In this document: positions 1 to 11,068 of the stretch, in pieces
Position numbering within the stretch: position 1 is the stretch's first letter
How the letters are laid out: each line of letters begins with the position of its first letter
Assembly (NCBI RefSeq): GCF_000745485.1
Contig: NZ_KN050694.1
Location: 261,408 to 325,407, forward strand
Source: Methanobacterium veterum
GTDB taxonomy: Archaea; Methanobacteriota; Methanobacteria; Methanobacteriales; Methanobacteriaceae
DNA: 64,000 nt
Reading direction: 5' to 3'
Translations under genes and position numbers: made by a program
Notes under the pieces: generated by a model
Databases searched by the model: none
Told to the model about the DNA's origin: nothing
What the model saw: only the letters and a program-made list of their open reading frames with translations

Positions 1-526
1 CAGTTATTTTGCCTCCGCATGGAGCACTGCAAAGATGAATTTGATAGTTGAGACATGGCCCGTCCATTTTCCTGCAGGCCCTTATTTTAAAAATAGCTTT
101 TAATGATTTGACCATCCTCCTTACAGATCCAACATCTGTAAATGGTCCATAGTAAAATGCACCATCATCTCTAACATTTCTTGTAATTAAAATCCTTGGA
201 AACTTTTCGTTGGTTATTTTAATATAGGGATATCTTTTGTCATCCTTTAATCGAATATTATACTTTGGTTTGTACTTTTTTATGAGATTGGATTCCAGAA
301 TAAGTGCTTCTTTTTCTGTATCTGTTATAATATACTCTAAGTTATGAAAATGGCTCATGAGCAATTTTGTTTTTAAAGGTAATTCTGATTTGCTGAAATA
401 GGATTTGACTCTTTTAATTAATGATTTAGCCTTTCCAACGTAGATTACATCGTCATCAATATTTCTCATTATATATACGCCGGGTTTATTGGGTAAATTA
501 TCTGGATTACTGCAACGATTTGACAT
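1..526 (-). CDS. uvrC: UvrC, excinuclease ABC subunit C (N-terminal part, cut by window edge)
   Basis: Translation from the ATG at 526-524 runs open to the window edge, giving about 175 residues. It begins with a GIY-YIG endonuclease domain (GVYIM near residue 16, then IYVGKA), followed by the conserved YKPKYNI stretch. The last visible part, with [14 protein letters not shown], matches the UvrC region that follows the nuclease domain. UvrC makes the 3' and 5' incisions around lesions presented by UvrA/UvrB. The start is backed by a GAGGCGA ribosome-binding site at 531-537. uvrB and uvrA lie 1.5 kb away on the other strand, so the full bacterial-type UvrABC set is present. The C-terminal RNase H-like and HhH domains lie outside the window. 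Confidence 0.95.
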   Translation of the reverse strand, partial: MSNRCSNPDNLPNKPGVYIMRNIDDDVIYVGKAKSLIKRVKSYFSKSELPLKTKLLMSHFHNLEYIITDTEKEALILESNLIKKYKPKYNIRLKDDKRYPYIKITNEKFPRILITRNVRDDGAFYYGPFTDVGSVRRMVKSLKAIFKIRACRKMDGPCLNYQIHLCSAPCGGKIT

Positions 527-595
527 TTAATCGCCTCTTGTATTTTTAGTGGTCTTGAATGTAATAAAAAAAGAAACACTGATTTAAGTGTTATT

Positions 596-1384
596 TTAAG
601 AAATTATATTATCTCTTGTTTTAGGAGAAGCAACTTGCGGCCTTTTTACAGCGAAGGAATTATTCAAATCTTCATGCATCCCTTCTGCAATTTTTAATGG
701 TATGCCAATAGCCATGTATTCTGGGGGGAACCATACGTTTCCAGTTGGATCTACAGGACCCACAAATGCAGTATCTTTTGGAGCTTTTTCAGCCATTCCT
801 GCAGGGTAAGTAACAAAAGTTGCACATGAAGGGCCAAAAGCCATACTAATTGCATTAAATGGGTTTTTAGTTCTAAAGTGTATAATACTGCTTAAATTTC
901 TTATTTGTTCTCCATTACCGAAGCAGAGGATTGATTTAACATCAACATTATCTTCTACATCTTCACATCTCTGTATTATAAGGTATTTCCCAAGTGGTTT
1001 TATTTCCCCAATGGATTCTAAAAACCCTTCAACATACTCCGGTCCAGCTTTAAGATATTCTGCTTCCCCACCTCTAAATTTTTCATTTCCTGTAGAAACG
1101 AAGTATTTAATGAATTTGAGGGGTTTAGTGAACCCTAAATATGTCATTGATCCAGGACAGCAGCCTTTAAGGGTATCTTTGCCAATATATAATGGAGGTT
1201 GATCTTCATTTATAGAAGCTAACATTATGGCTTTAGCAACGCAACGATCAAGAGAACACATAGGTACTGCCCCTTCAGGGATCGTTTCAGAACTATAAAC
1301 AGCTATGGGGTTTGTATTCAACTTTCCACCAATTTTAAGACTCTTTCCAATTTTTTTTATGGAACTATTTTCCGTTTTAACCAC
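596..1384 (-). CDS. DUF169 family protein
   Basis: The 262-residue protein matches the DUF169 (COG2043) family by its overall pattern: an N-terminal segment with PIAVYSSETIP, a cysteine-containing MCSLDRCVAKA segment, GCCPG near residue 75, and a C-terminal GNVWFPPEYMAIGIP stretch. No signal peptide or membrane segment is visible, so it is probably cytosolic. The family is common in methanogens and has no settled biochemical role; the conserved cysteines suggest metal or cofactor binding, which is inference. The stop lies about 70 bp beyond the uvrC start, on the same strand, so the two could be read together with DUF169 first. Its upstream side opens onto a hairpin array. Confidence 0.85.
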   Translation of the reverse strand: MVKTENSSIKKIGKSLKIGGKLNTNPIAVYSSETIPEGAVPMCSLDRCVAKAIMLASINEDQPPLYIGKDTLKGCCPGSMTYLGFTKPLKFIKYFVSTGNEKFRGGEAEYLKAGPEYVEGFLESIGEIKPLGKYLIIQRCEDVEDNVDVKSILCFGNGEQIRNLSSIIHFRTKNPFNAISMAFGPSCATFVTYPAGMAEKAPKDTAFVGPVDPTGNVWFPPEYMAIGIPLKIAEGMHEDLNNSFAVKRPQVASPKTRDNIIS

Positions 1385-1433
1385 CTTATAAATTTATGAT
1401 TTATGTGGCTCTTGAAATCTATGATTTAGAGCA

Positions 1434-1650
1434 TCGAAATAAGAAATTTCGAATGTTCAGAAAATATTGTCAAAATTGAAAATTTTGACACAGCAAAAAT
1501 CGCAGATTTTTGCATGCTTTGCATTTTTCTCAACCTTCATCTTTTTCTAAAAATTGATGTTCAGGAAAATCATATATTTTCCTTCAACCTCCAAAAATAT
1601 TAGAAATATTTTTGGGGTTCAGAAAATACGTAGTATTTTCTTCAACCTTC
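1434..1650. repeat. Modular hairpin array, copy 1
   Basis: At least five short perfect or near-perfect inverted repeats follow each other: stems at 1469-1477/1481-1489, 1493-1501/1505-1513, 1565-1571/1577-1583, 1592-1602/1606-1616 (11 bp) and 1622-1629/1633-1640. Loops are 3-5 nt. The hairpins are joined by repeated linkers CTTCAACCTCC and GGGTTCAG. The same linkers recur at about 46.17-46.22 kb, and in reverse orientation at 53.53-53.59 kb. The hairpin at 1469-1489 is repeated exactly at 34130-34150. No coding potential is seen. The stretch 1651-2021 between the array and uvrB is AT-rich leader sequence with nothing else recognised. Confidence 0.75.
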
Positions 1651-2021
1651 GTTATACCATCAATTATTTATATCATACTTCCCAATATTAATAAAGTTAT
1701 TTTCTTATAAGTTATAATAATATATATAAAAGTTATCTTTTTTTCAAAAAAGAGGAAAGAGAAATAAAAAGATTTAAGCAAGTATCTAAGAATAAAACAG
1801 TAATAAACGGATTAAAACGAATAAATTAGAAATTAAAATACTTATAAGGTGATTTAAGTATCAAATATGGCTTTGTGTTACAGCTTCAAAATGACATTTA
1901 GGGCACCTATTACTTTTCTAATGCTCTTACTCAAAACCTATTTTATATCAATACAAAACTTAAACTATCAAAAGATTTTAGAAAAATGTTAAAATACCCT
2001 TTTCATACAGAGGAAAGAGAA

Positions 2022-3977
2022 ATGACAGGATTTAAACTCAATTCAAATTATAAACCATTAGGAGATCAACCAAAAGCAATAAATTCGCTTGTAAATGGTA
2101 TAAATGATGGATTAAAGCATCAAACACTACTTGGAGTTACAGGATCCGGAAAGACATTTACAATGGCAAATGTGATTAAAGAGATAAATAAACCTACATT
2201 GGTCATGTCACACAATAAAACACTTGCTGCACAACTTTATGAAGAATTTAAAGAATTTTTCCCTGAAAATGCTGTGGAATATTTTGTAAGTTATTATGAC
2301 TACTACCAGCCGGAAGCATATATTCCCCACACTGATACATTCATAGATAAAGAAGCCAGTATAAACGATGAAATAGACCAGATGAGACACTCAGCAACAC
2401 AATCACTACTTTCAAGGGATGATGTGATAGTAGTTTCAAGCGTTTCATGTATATATGGTATTGGATCTCCTGAGGACTATGGAGATCACTTGTTGCATAT
2501 GAGAGTTGGAGAAACGATGGAACGAGAGGAAATATTATCAAAACTCGTCCATATACAGTATGAAAGAAATGATATAGATTTTACAAGGGGAAAATTTAGA
2601 GCAAGAGGAGACGTAATAGAAATATTTCCAGTTCACGGTTCACTTCCTGTAAGGATAGAACTCTTTGGAGATGAGATAGATGGAATATCTTATATAGACC
2701 CTTTGAGGGGAAATGTAGCCAAAAAAATAGATAGAATAACTATATTTCCTGCAAAACACTTCGTTATTTCTGACAGTAAAATGCAGAAAGCATTAAAAGA
2801 CATTGAAATGGAATTGGAAGATAGATTAACTATTTTAAGGTCTCAAAACAAACTACTGGAAGCACAACGCCTTGAACAGAGAACAAGGTTTGATATGGAA
2901 ATGCTTCAGGAAATGGGATACTGTCCTGGGGTTGAAAATTATTCACTTCATTTAAGCGGTAGAAAATGGGGCAGCATGCCTCACACTCTTATAAAATATT
3001 TCCCAGAGAATTTTTTAACAATAATCGACGAATCCCACGTTACAGTACCTCAAATTGGGGGAATGTATGCTGGAGATCGCGCACGTAAGGATTCACTTGT
3101 AGATTATGGATTCAGGCTCCCGTCAGCCCGTGAAAACAGACCTCTTAACTTTGAAGAGTTTGAGAGTCTAATGAATCAGGTTATTTATGTTTCTGCAACT
3201 CCTGCAAATTATGAACTCGCGAAAAGTCAGAATACTGTAGAGCAGATTATAAGGCCTACAGGGCTCATTGATCCAAAGGTGATAATAAAACCAGTTAAAG
3301 GGCAGGTAGATCACCTTTTAGGGGAAGTTCAAAAAAGAATTAAGAAAAATCAGAGAATTCTGGTAACTACATTAACCAAAAAAATGGCAGAAGACCTTAC
3401 AGATTACTATGCAAAAATTGGAGTTAAAGTGAGGTACCTCCACTCAGAAATAAGCACATTGGAACGTATTGAAATTATCGATGACCTCAGACGTGGTGAA
3501 TTTGACTGTCTTGTGGGAGTAAACTTACTCAGGGAAGGGCTGGACCTTCCAGAGGTATCTTTAATTGGAATTCTTGACGCAGATAAAGAAGGTTTCCTCC
3601 GTTCTGAAACATCACTTATACAGACAATAGGACGGGCTGCAAGAAATGTAGAGGGTGAAGTAATTATATACGCTGATGAAATCACAAAATCTGTAGAATC
3701 CGCAGTTAAAATAACTAACAATAGAAGAAAACTGCAGATTGAATATAATAAAAAACACAATATAACACCAAAAACTGTGGTAAGATCCATCAAGGAAAAA
3801 GAGAAAAAGGATAAAATTGAATTAATAGATGATATTGAAAATATGCCAAAAGATGAAGTTCGCTTACTTATTAAGGATTTAGAGCATGAAATGACTTTAG
3901 CTGCAAAGAAACTTGATTTTGAAAAAGCTGCAAAGATTAGAGATAAAATCAGCATTCTAGAAGGGGTTTCAAAGTAA
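2022..3977 (+). CDS. uvrB: UvrB, excinuclease ABC subunit B
   Basis: This is a DNA-damage-verifying helicase-like ATPase of nucleotide excision repair. The 651-residue form is near full family length. Visible features are Walker A GVTGSGKT (residues 38-45), the DNA-clamping beta-hairpin with [12 protein letters not shown], the helicase motif [13 protein letters not shown] near the end of the motor, and a C-terminal UVR motif that binds UvrC. An ATG at 1986 is in frame, but the one at 2022 is preceded by GAGGAAAG at a suitable distance, and the protein then begins in the usual way ([17 protein letters not shown]). The TAA stop overlaps the uvrA start (TAATG), so translation is coupled. It is bacterial in type, and presumably reached the methanogen lineage by ancient transfer. 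Confidence 0.97.
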   Translation: MTGFKLNSNYKPLGDQPKAINSLVNGINDGLKHQTLLGVTGSGKTFTMANVIKEINKPTLVMSHNKTLAAQLYEEFKEFFPENAVEYFVSYYDYYQPEAYIPHTDTFIDKEASINDEIDQMRHSATQSLLSRDDVIVVSSVSCIYGIGSPEDYGDHLLHMRVGETMEREEILSKLVHIQYERNDIDFTRGKFRARGDVIEIFPVHGSLPVRIELFGDEIDGISYIDPLRGNVAKKIDRITIFPAKHFVISDSKMQKALKDIEMELEDRLTILRSQNKLLEAQRLEQRTRFDMEMLQEMGYCPGVENYSLHLSGRKWGSMPHTLIKYFPENFLTIIDESHVTVPQIGGMYAGDRARKDSLVDYGFRLPSARENRPLNFEEFESLMNQVIYVSATPANYELAKSQNTVEQIIRPTGLIDPKVIIKPVKGQVDHLLGEVQKRIKKNQRILVTTLTKKMAEDLTDYYAKIGVKVRYLHSEISTLERIEIIDDLRRGEFDCLVGVNLLREGLDLPEVSLIGILDADKEGFLRSETSLIQTIGRAARNVEGEVIIYADEITKSVESAVKITNNRRKLQIEYNKKHNITPKTVVRSIKEKEKKDKIELIDDIENMPKDEVRLLIKDLEHEMTLAAKKLDFEKAAKIRDKISILEGVSK

Positions 3978-6883
3978 TGAATACAAAGAAAGATAGTATA
4001 ACTATAAAGGGTGCAAGGGAACACAATCTTAAAAATATAGATGTTACTTTACCAAGGGATAAATTCGTTGTAATTACAGGGCTCAGTGGTTCTGGAAAAT
4101 CATCCCTTGCATTTGATACAATTTATGCTGAGGGACAGCGGAGATATGTGGAATCTCTCTCAGCTTATGCAAGGCAATTTTTAGGGCAGATGAAGAAGCC
4201 GGAAGTTGATTATATTGAGGGACTTTCGCCTGCCATATCTATTGACCAGAAAACCACTAAAATGAATCCAAGGTCAACAGTGGGAACAGTAACAGAAATA
4301 TATGATTATTTAAGGCTTCTTTACGCAAGAATTGGTACTCCACACTGTTACAACTGTGGAAAACCTATATCACAACAGACTTCGGGCCAGATTGTGGATA
4401 ATATTTATAAAGAAGAAGAAAAAACTAAAGTGCAGATTTTAGCTCCTGTTGTTAAAGATAGGAAAGGAGAGCACCAGAAAATATATGAAGACCTTCAGAA
4501 AAAGGGATTTGTAAGGGTAAGGGTCGATGGTGAAGTTTTAAGCCTGGACGAAAATATCGATCTTGATAAAAATAAAAAACATACAATTGAAGTCGTTGTA
4601 GATAGATTAATCATAAGATATGATGTTGATTTTAAAAGAAGACTCGCCGATGCAGTTGAAACTGCCCTTGAACTTGGAGACGGCCTCATGGTTGTACTCT
4701 ATGAAAAAGATGGTGAAAAGGAAGAAAAAGTATTCAGTGAGCATTTTGCATGTACGGACTGCGATATAAACTTTGAAGAGATAAGTCCAAGGACATTTTC
4801 ATTTAACAATCCCCATGGGGCATGTCCTGAATGTAATGGGCTTGGAAGCAAGATGGAAATAGATACAGACCTGGTAGTACCGGACAGTACTTTATCACTT
4901 GAAGATGGAGCAGTCCTTCCATGGAGTAAATCCAAAAATAAGGATAATTATTACCACCAAATGCTTAAAGCAGTCGCTGATCACTATGGATTCAGTATGG
5001 AAACTCCTTTTGAAGAATTACCTAAAAAATACCAAAATTTAATTCTTTATGGGTCTTCTGAAAGAATAGATTTTACTTTCAGGCGGAAAGGCAGGGTACA
5101 CCATGTAAAACGGAAATTTGAAGGTGTGGTAAAGAGAATGGAACGTCTCTTTATAGATACCAAATCAAACTACATGCGAAGTTATATTGGGCAGTTTATG
5201 AGTGATAGAAAGTGCCCTGCATGTAATGGGACCAGATTGCGCCCTGAAAGTAGATCTGTGACCGTAGGTGATAGAACCATAACTGCAGTGGTTGCAATGC
5301 CTATAAAAGAGTCATATAAATTCTTTGAAGAACTTGAACTTACTGAGATGCAGCACTTCATTGGAAAAGAGATCTTAAAAGAGATAAGGGAACGTTTAAG
5401 ATTTTTATCAGATGTAGGGCTTGATTATATTACACTTGATAGATCTTCTGGAACACTTTCTGGGGGTGAAGCCCAAAGGATCCGCCTTGCAACACAAATA
5501 GGTTCAGGTCTGGTAGGGGTTCTTTATATACTCGATGAACCGAGTATTGGTTTGCACCAGAGGGACAATGCACGACTTATTGAAACTCTGAAAAAACTGA
5601 GGGACATTGGAAATACCCTGGTAGTTGTAGAACACGATGAAGAAACCATACTCTCTGCAGATTATGTTGTGGATATAGGCCCTGGAGCAGGTGAACATGG
5701 TGGAAGGGTTACAGCAATGGGAACTCCAGTTGAAATAATGAATAATCCTGATTCTATAACTGGAAGATATTTATCCCGGAGTGAAACCATAGAGGTTCCA
5801 AAAGAACGTGCAAAACCTACTGGAAAATTCATTACTGTAAAAGGTGCGAGACAGAACAACCTCAGAAATATAGATGTAAAAATACCTCTTGGTGTCTTTA
5901 CATGTGTTACGGGAGTTTCTGGCTCTGGGAAGAGTACCCTTGTAAATGACGTGCTTTATAAAGGTCTTTATGGAGAATTTAATAGGAAACCAGTAACAAC
6001 TGGAAAACATGATAAGATAAATGGAGTTTCCAATATTGATAAGGTAATTATAATTGACCAGTCTCCAATTGGGCGTACTCCGAGGTCGAATCCAGCTACT
6101 TACACTGGCGTATTTACCTATATCCGGGAAATATTTGCTGAAACTCTTGCATCTAAAAAGAGAGGTTATAAACCAGGTAGGTTCAGTTTCAATGTAAAAG
6201 GCGGACGATGCGAAGCGTGCAGTGGTGATGGAATAATTAAAATTGAGATGCACTTTTTGGCAGATGTATATGTGCCGTGTGAAGTGTGCAAAGGGAAGCG
6301 TTACAACAAGGAAACACTGGATGTGAGGTACAAAGGTAAAAATATTGCAGATGTGCTGGATATGACAGTTGAAGAGGCAGTTCACTTCTTCAGAAATGTT
6401 CCACGTATACAGAAAAAACTTCAAACCCTTGATGATGTTGGGCTTGGTTATATTAAACTTGGACAGCCTGCAACAACACTTTCAGGTGGGGAAGCTCAGC
6501 GAGTAAAACTTTCAAAAGAGTTAAGCCGCCAGAGTACTGGTAAAACTCTTTATATACTTGACGAACCAACCACAGGACTTCACTTTGCAGATATTAAAAA
6601 GCTTCTCCAGGTTCTTGGTAGATTGAGGGATTCTGGAAACACAGTCCTGGTCATAGAACATAATCTTGATGTTATAAAAACAGCAGACTATATTATAGAC
6701 CTGGGCCCTGAAGGAGGGGATGAGGGAGGTCTTGTTATTGCAGAAGGTACTCCTGAGGAAGTTGCATTAAGTGGTACGTATACCGGAGAATTTTTAAACG
6801 AGATTTTAAATGGAAAACCCCTCATTTCTTCCATTGAATCAGATGATGATGTAATTTCAGAGGGGTCTTCGGGTAACAAGTAA
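3977..6883 (+). CDS. uvrA: UvrA, excinuclease ABC subunit A
   Basis: This is the damage-recognition ATPase of the UvrABC system, 968 residues and so full length. It carries two ABC modules: the first Walker [10 protein letters not shown] near residues 35-43, and a second GVSGSGKST in the C-terminal half. Each is followed by an LSGGEAQR signature and an ILDEP Walker B. Zinc-binding cysteine pairs are present (CYNCGKP; CTDCD with [18 protein letters not shown] with CEVCKGK). The start codon overlaps the uvrB stop by one base. About 200 bp of AT-rich sequence with a poly-T run follows the stop and could end the transcript. Nothing looks truncated. Confidence 0.97.
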   Translation: MNTKKDSITIKGAREHNLKNIDVTLPRDKFVVITGLSGSGKSSLAFDTIYAEGQRRYVESLSAYARQFLGQMKKPEVDYIEGLSPAISIDQKTTKMNPRSTVGTVTEIYDYLRLLYARIGTPHCYNCGKPISQQTSGQIVDNIYKEEEKTKVQILAPVVKDRKGEHQKIYEDLQKKGFVRVRVDGEVLSLDENIDLDKNKKHTIEVVVDRLIIRYDVDFKRRLADAVETALELGDGLMVVLYEKDGEKEEKVFSEHFACTDCDINFEEISPRTFSFNNPHGACPECNGLGSKMEIDTDLVVPDSTLSLEDGAVLPWSKSKNKDNYYHQMLKAVADHYGFSMETPFEELPKKYQNLILYGSSERIDFTFRRKGRVHHVKRKFEGVVKRMERLFIDTKSNYMRSYIGQFMSDRKCPACNGTRLRPESRSVTVGDRTITAVVAMPIKESYKFFEELELTEMQHFIGKEILKEIRERLRFLSDVGLDYITLDRSSGTLSGGEAQRIRLATQIGSGLVGVLYILDEPSIGLHQRDNARLIETLKKLRDIGNTLVVVEHDEETILSADYVVDIGPGAGEHGGRVTAMGTPVEIMNNPDSITGRYLSRSETIEVPKERAKPTGKFITVKGARQNNLRNIDVKIPLGVFTCVTGVSGSGKSTLVNDVLYKGLYGEFNRKPVTTGKHDKINGVSNIDKVIIIDQSPIGRTPRSNPATYTGVFTYIREIFAETLASKKRGYKPGRFSFNVKGGRCEACSGDGIIKIEMHFLADVYVPCEVCKGKRYNKETLDVRYKGKNIADVLDMTVEEAVHFFRNVPRIQKKLQTLDDVGLGYIKLGQPATTLSGGEAQRVKLSKELSRQSTGKTLYILDEPTTGLHFADIKKLLQVLGRLRDSGNTVLVIEHNLDVIKTADYIIDLGPEGGDEGGLVIAEGTPEEVALSGTYTGEFLNEILNGKPLISSIESDDDVISEGSSGNK

Positions 6884-7100
6884 ATTTAATCTGCAGTTTA
6901 TAGAATATTCTAAAAAGTAAATTTACTTTTTTTTAACTTATTTTTTCATCTCAAACTTCTTTTTTTTGGCTTATAAGTTTGTATGATTTGCTTAAACACG
7001 CATAATAATCTATTAAAACTAATAGTTTTATTAATGAAGGTTTCTAATATAAACACTAAATTGTGTCAGTGATAAAAAGATCGAGCGATATGGGGCAACA

Positions 7101-9188
7101 ATGAAATTACGAGAGAAAACACTGGTACTCCTTGGAATAACTATAACATGTTCTATTATTGTTATGTGCATGGCTTCAAATGTTGTTTTAATGGGAGGAT
7201 TTCAAACACTTGAAGAACAGAACACACTCCAGAATATTCAGCTAGCTACAAATGTGCTTTCAGGTGAAATTTCTGATTTAAATAAAACTATTAATGACTG
7301 GGCAGTCTGGGATGACACGTATATTTTCATACAGAATCATAATTCAAGATATATACAAAGTAATCTTTTAAATTCTACTTTTACTGGTTTGAAACTTAAT
7401 CTGATCATTTATGTTGATAATTCCGGAAATATTGTCTATGGCAAAGAATTCGATCTTCAAAAAAAGGAAGAAAAACCTGTTTCTGAAGGTATTAAGAAGT
7501 ATATATCTAAAGATAATATTTTACTGAGTTCTCAAGATGGTGTAAAAGGGATCATCATGCTTCCAGAGGGACCGATGATAATTGTTTCACACCCTATTTT
7601 AACTTCAAATGGAGATGGTCCCAGTAAAGGGACATTAATCTTCGGCCGATATTTAAGTGATGTTGAAATTCAGCATTTATCTGGTGAAATACAGTCTTCT
7701 CTTACATTGATTAGTTACAATGATTTCAATATACCTGCTGATTTTCAAACTGCACGCGAATCAATGTCTCAAAGTTCCCCATTTTTTATTAAACCAATAA
7801 ATGATAGTTATATTGCAGGTTATGCTCTCATAAATGATATTGATGGAAAACCTGCATTTATTCTAAAAACGGAAAGGCCAAGAGGTTTTTATAAAGAATA
7901 TCAAAATACACTATCTTATTTTATTACATCCCTACTAATAATATGCTGTTTTCTTGCTGTAATAACCCTTATTTATCTGGATAGGTCTATTCTCTCTAAA
8001 TTATCTAGATTTAGTAAGGATATTTCTATTATAGGTAAAAAAGGTGATCTCTCTACGCGTATACTTGCTGATGGGGAAGATGAACTTTCATCTTTAGCAG
8101 AATCAATTAATGGCATGTTATCAAGAATAGAAACGTCACAGGATCAATTAAAAAAATCAGAACTGGAATTCCGTTCTTTAGTTGAATTAGCTAATAACTC
8201 CATTGTTTTAACAGATAGCGCTGGTAAAATTATGTTATGGAATAGAAGTGCACAGCGCATGTTTGGATACAGTGAAAATGAGATTTTAGGAAAGCCAATT
8301 TCAATTCTATTTCCAGATGAATACCATGAATCTTACCAGAAAGTGATGGATAACCCATATAACTCTGCTAATTCTCAAAATATGGGAGTAATCTATGAGT
8401 CGTATGGATTTAAAAAAGATAAAAGCAGGTTCATGCTGGAAATTTCACATATTTCATGGAAGATAAAGAATGAAAAGTTTTACTGTGCAATTATAAGGGA
8501 TATTACTGATAGTAAACAGGCAGAAAATGAAATTAAAGAATCATTAAGAGAAAAAGAAGCGCTGTTAATGGAAATTCACCACAGAGTTAAAAATAATATG
8601 CAGATAATTTCAAGTCTGCTGTCCCTTCAAAGCAGGTATATAAAGGATAAAGACGCATTTGAAGTTTTTAAAGAAAGTCAAAATCGTGTTAAATCCATGG
8701 CAATGATTCATGAAAGGCTTTATAATTCTAAAGGACTTGCAAAAATTGATTTTGCAGGATATATTAAGAATCTAGTAGATGATCTGTTTGGTTCTTATGG
8801 AGTTAATCAGGATGATATTAAGATCGACATCAGTGCAGATAAGATTTTTTTAAATGCGGATACTGCAATACCTGTTGGTCTTATAATAAATGAACTTGTA
8901 ACTAATTCTTTAAAATATGCTTTTCCAGCTGAAAATAGTGATCATGAAAAGAGCAGGATATACATAAAATTTCACAGGAATAATAAAAATATGTTATTAG
9001 TTGTGGGGGATAATGGTATAGGGCTTCCAGAAGATGTAGATTTACAACATTCAGAAACACTGGGCTTACGTCTTGTACGCTCATTAGTAGACCAAATTAA
9101 TGGGACAGTTGAACTTCACAGTAACGGCCAAACAGAATTCCGAATTATTTTCACCCAAATTGAGCAGAATAGTCCAGTAACCAGCTAA
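7101..9188 (+). CDS. Membrane sensor histidine kinase (CHASE4-HAMP-PAS-HisKA_2)
   Basis: The 695-residue protein has a TM segment at about 7-30, an extracellular region of about 240 residues that resembles a CHASE4 sensor (NDWAVWDDTYIF), a second TM at about 268-292, a HAMP-like linker, and a PAS domain at about 350-475. The kinase core is of the HisKA_2 type: EIHHRVKNNMQ near residue 493 holds the phospho-accepting His, followed by an HATPase domain with VIGLIINELVTN-like N box and DNGIGLP. It should autophosphorylate in response to an external signal and pass phosphate to a receiver protein. No receiver gene is adjacent; single-domain receivers lie at 55, 62 and 63 kb. The signal is unknown. 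Confidence 0.9.
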   Translation: MKLREKTLVLLGITITCSIIVMCMASNVVLMGGFQTLEEQNTLQNIQLATNVLSGEISDLNKTINDWAVWDDTYIFIQNHNSRYIQSNLLNSTFTGLKLNLIIYVDNSGNIVYGKEFDLQKKEEKPVSEGIKKYISKDNILLSSQDGVKGIIMLPEGPMIIVSHPILTSNGDGPSKGTLIFGRYLSDVEIQHLSGEIQSSLTLISYNDFNIPADFQTARESMSQSSPFFIKPINDSYIAGYALINDIDGKPAFILKTERPRGFYKEYQNTLSYFITSLLIICCFLAVITLIYLDRSILSKLSRFSKDISIIGKKGDLSTRILADGEDELSSLAESINGMLSRIETSQDQLKKSELEFRSLVELANNSIVLTDSAGKIMLWNRSAQRMFGYSENEILGKPISILFPDEYHESYQKVMDNPYNSANSQNMGVIYESYGFKKDKSRFMLEISHISWKIKNEKFYCAIIRDITDSKQAENEIKESLREKEALLMEIHHRVKNNMQIISSLLSLQSRYIKDKDAFEVFKESQNRVKSMAMIHERLYNSKGLAKIDFAGYIKNLVDDLFGSYGVNQDDIKIDISADKIFLNADTAIPVGLIINELVTNSLKYAFPAENSDHEKSRIYIKFHRNNKNMLLVVGDNGIGLPEDVDLQHSETLGLRLVRSLVDQINGTVELHSNGQTEFRIIFTQIEQNSPVTS

Positions 9189-9371
9189 TTATATTAAATT
9201 TTAGGAATGACATTTATTCTTAATTTTATGCTTTTTTAAGGCCCTATCAATTTAATTAAGATATTAAATCACTGATTTTTAAATAACCAAAAATAAATTA
9301 TGTCTTTAGATACATAGTATGACTATCTTATTTAAATGAGGGGGATGTTATTTGCCTGAGGAGGTAATCTT

Positions 9372-10286
9372 ATAGGTCAAAATAAGAATAGCAAAGTATT
9401 TTTAGTTAAAACTAAAGATAGATACTCGGGAATAAATAATTTAATGGATCATTTTAAAATAGATGAATTTTCAGGGGATAAAGTTGCATTAAAATCTAAT
9501 TTTAACAGTGCTGATCCGTTTCCAGCTTCAACACACATCGATACACTTCATGCAATTATTAAAAAACTGAATGAATCTAATGTCTCGGATTTAACTTTAG
9601 CCGAACGTAGTGGAATGGGTAACACCCGCAATGTCCTTGAGAAAATGGGAGTTTTTGAATTATCAGATAAACTCGACTTTGAAGTCGTTGTGCTCGATGA
9701 AGAAGATAAAGATAAATGGGTGAAGGTTGAAAAAGAAGGAACTCACTGGGTTAAAGGGTTTTATATATCAAAAATATTTCTGGAATCTGATAAAGTTGTC
9801 CAGACGTGCTGTCTTAAAACACATAGATTTGGGGGCCATTTTACATTATCACTTAAAAATTCTGTTGGAATCGTTGCAAAAAGACTTCCTAACGGTTTAT
9901 ATAATTATATGGCTGAATTACATGTGTCTCCCTATCAAAGACTTATGATTGCTGAAATTAACAAGCACTACAATGTTGATCTGATCGTTATGGATGCTAT
10001 ACATGCTTTTATAACAAAGGGACCTGAACAGGGAGAAGTTGTGGAGCCAAATCTTATTCTTGCATCCGCTGATCGAGTAGCAATGGATGCAGTAGGGGTT
10101 GCAATTCTTAGAAATTATGGTGTTAAGACTGGTATTAGCAAAGGCCCAATTTTTGAGCTGGATCAAATTCAAAGAGCTGCAGAGTTAGGAATAGGAGTTA
10201 AATCCGCGCAGGAAATTGAATTAGTCCCATTAAACGATGAGAGCGACGGCGATGCAGAAAGCATAATGAAAATACTTGAAGAATAG
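9372..10286 (+). CDS. DUF362 family protein, with non-standard start
   Basis: The body of this protein matches the DUF362 family, with VALKSNFNSADPFPASTH near the start, TCCLKTHRFGGHFTLSLKN in the middle and a C-terminal half of the usual kind (MDAVGVAILRNYG). The first in-frame ATG is at 9444, but homologous-looking sequence (SKVFLVKTKDRYSG) continues upstream in the same frame with no ATG, GTG or TTG before a stop at 9357-9359. GGAGGT at 9360-9365 lies 6 bp ahead of an in-frame ATA at 9372, so either ATA is used or an ATG has mutated. The 9444 start would give 280 residues. Biochemical role is unknown. The next gene, on the same strand, begins 46 bp downstream. Confidence 0.8.
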   Translation: MGQNKNSKVFLVKTKDRYSGINNLMDHFKIDEFSGDKVALKSNFNSADPFPASTHIDTLHAIIKKLNESNVSDLTLAERSGMGNTRNVLEKMGVFELSDKLDFEVVVLDEEDKDKWVKVEKEGTHWVKGFYISKIFLESDKVVQTCCLKTHRFGGHFTLSLKNSVGIVAKRLPNGLYNYMAELHVSPYQRLMIAEINKHYNVDLIVMDAIHAFITKGPEQGEVVEPNLILASADRVAMDAVGVAILRNYGVKTGISKGPIFELDQIQRAAELGIGVKSAQEIELVPLNDESDGDAESIMKILEE

Positions 10287-10332
10287 ATCTTTTACTTTTA
10301 TATTTTAAAATTATATTGGGAGTATTTATCAT

Positions 10333-10947
10333 ATGCCTGATGCTCGAGATGATAAAATAAGATATTATCAAGATAATTTAATTATAGAACCACATAGGCC
10401 CAATTTAAAAGAGAAACTTTTCTTTTTACTTTCAGGGATAATAGTTAGTATTCCTATAACCCTTCTTTTTGGATCATTTACAAGAAATTTTTTAGATGTT
10501 TTCCCTTCTTTTTTTGCCAGTCTAATTTCAATAATTATTTTCACTCCCTTTATTGAAGAGTTTGCCAAAGCATATCCCTTATTTTATAGACATGGTGAAA
10601 CTGAAAGATCCATTTTTATTTTAGGGTTCCTGGTTGGTCTAGGATTTGGTATAACAGAATTTGTACTGTATGTATTTGTACTTAATATACCTGTAATAGT
10701 AAGACTGCCTGGAATTTTATTTCATGCATCAGCCACGTCTATAGTTGCATATGGTATTGCAAAAAAGCAGCCTTTAAAATTTTATTTAATTGCTGTTGGT
10801 TTACACATCTTGAATAACTTTTCAGCAATGATTGAAACGGGAGATATTGGTATTATTGTAGCCAATATTGGTGCTTATTATCTTTGTTTGAGGTTTTATC
10901 TTAAGACTACTGAGCAGTTTATTGATGGTAGTTATTTCGTTGATTAA
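10333..10947 (+). CDS. PrsW-like intramembrane metalloprotease
   Basis: The 204-residue protein has about six hydrophobic segments and the motif set of the PrsW/CPBP glutamic-type membrane proteases: EEFAK (E75, E76, K79), an intramembrane Glu in GITEF (E109), His in FHASATS (H131) and a second His in GLHILNN (H158). Such proteins cleave membrane substrates, classically the anti-sigma factor RsiW in Bacillus; an archaeal substrate is not known. It follows the DUF362 gene by 46 bp on the same strand and may share its transcript. The ribosome-binding site is weak (GGGAGT about 12 bases upstream), so the start is a little uncertain. Confidence 0.8.
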   Translation: MPDARDDKIRYYQDNLIIEPHRPNLKEKLFFLLSGIIVSIPITLLFGSFTRNFLDVFPSFFASLISIIIFTPFIEEFAKAYPLFYRHGETERSIFILGFLVGLGFGITEFVLYVFVLNIPVIVRLPGILFHASATSIVAYGIAKKQPLKFYLIAVGLHILNNFSAMIETGDIGIIVANIGAYYLCLRFYLKTTEQFIDGSYFVD

Positions 10948-11068
10948 CGATTAAAAATAGATATTACAATAAAATATAGTTAAATTAAGCTTATTAAAAC
11001 TAAAAAAATAAAATATAATTTAAAAAAATTAAGTTTATGAAATAATGATTTTCATGAATTTAATTTAA

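Noticed and set aside
3407..4024. Long minus-strand open frame of about 205 codons
   Set aside because: It overlaps uvrB and uvrA fully; its Ser/Ile/Phe-rich product has no domain and is an antisense shadow of a strong gene.
5771..6424. Minus-strand open frame of 217 codons inside uvrA
   Set aside because: It lies wholly within uvrA, has no ribosome-binding site and a low-complexity product.
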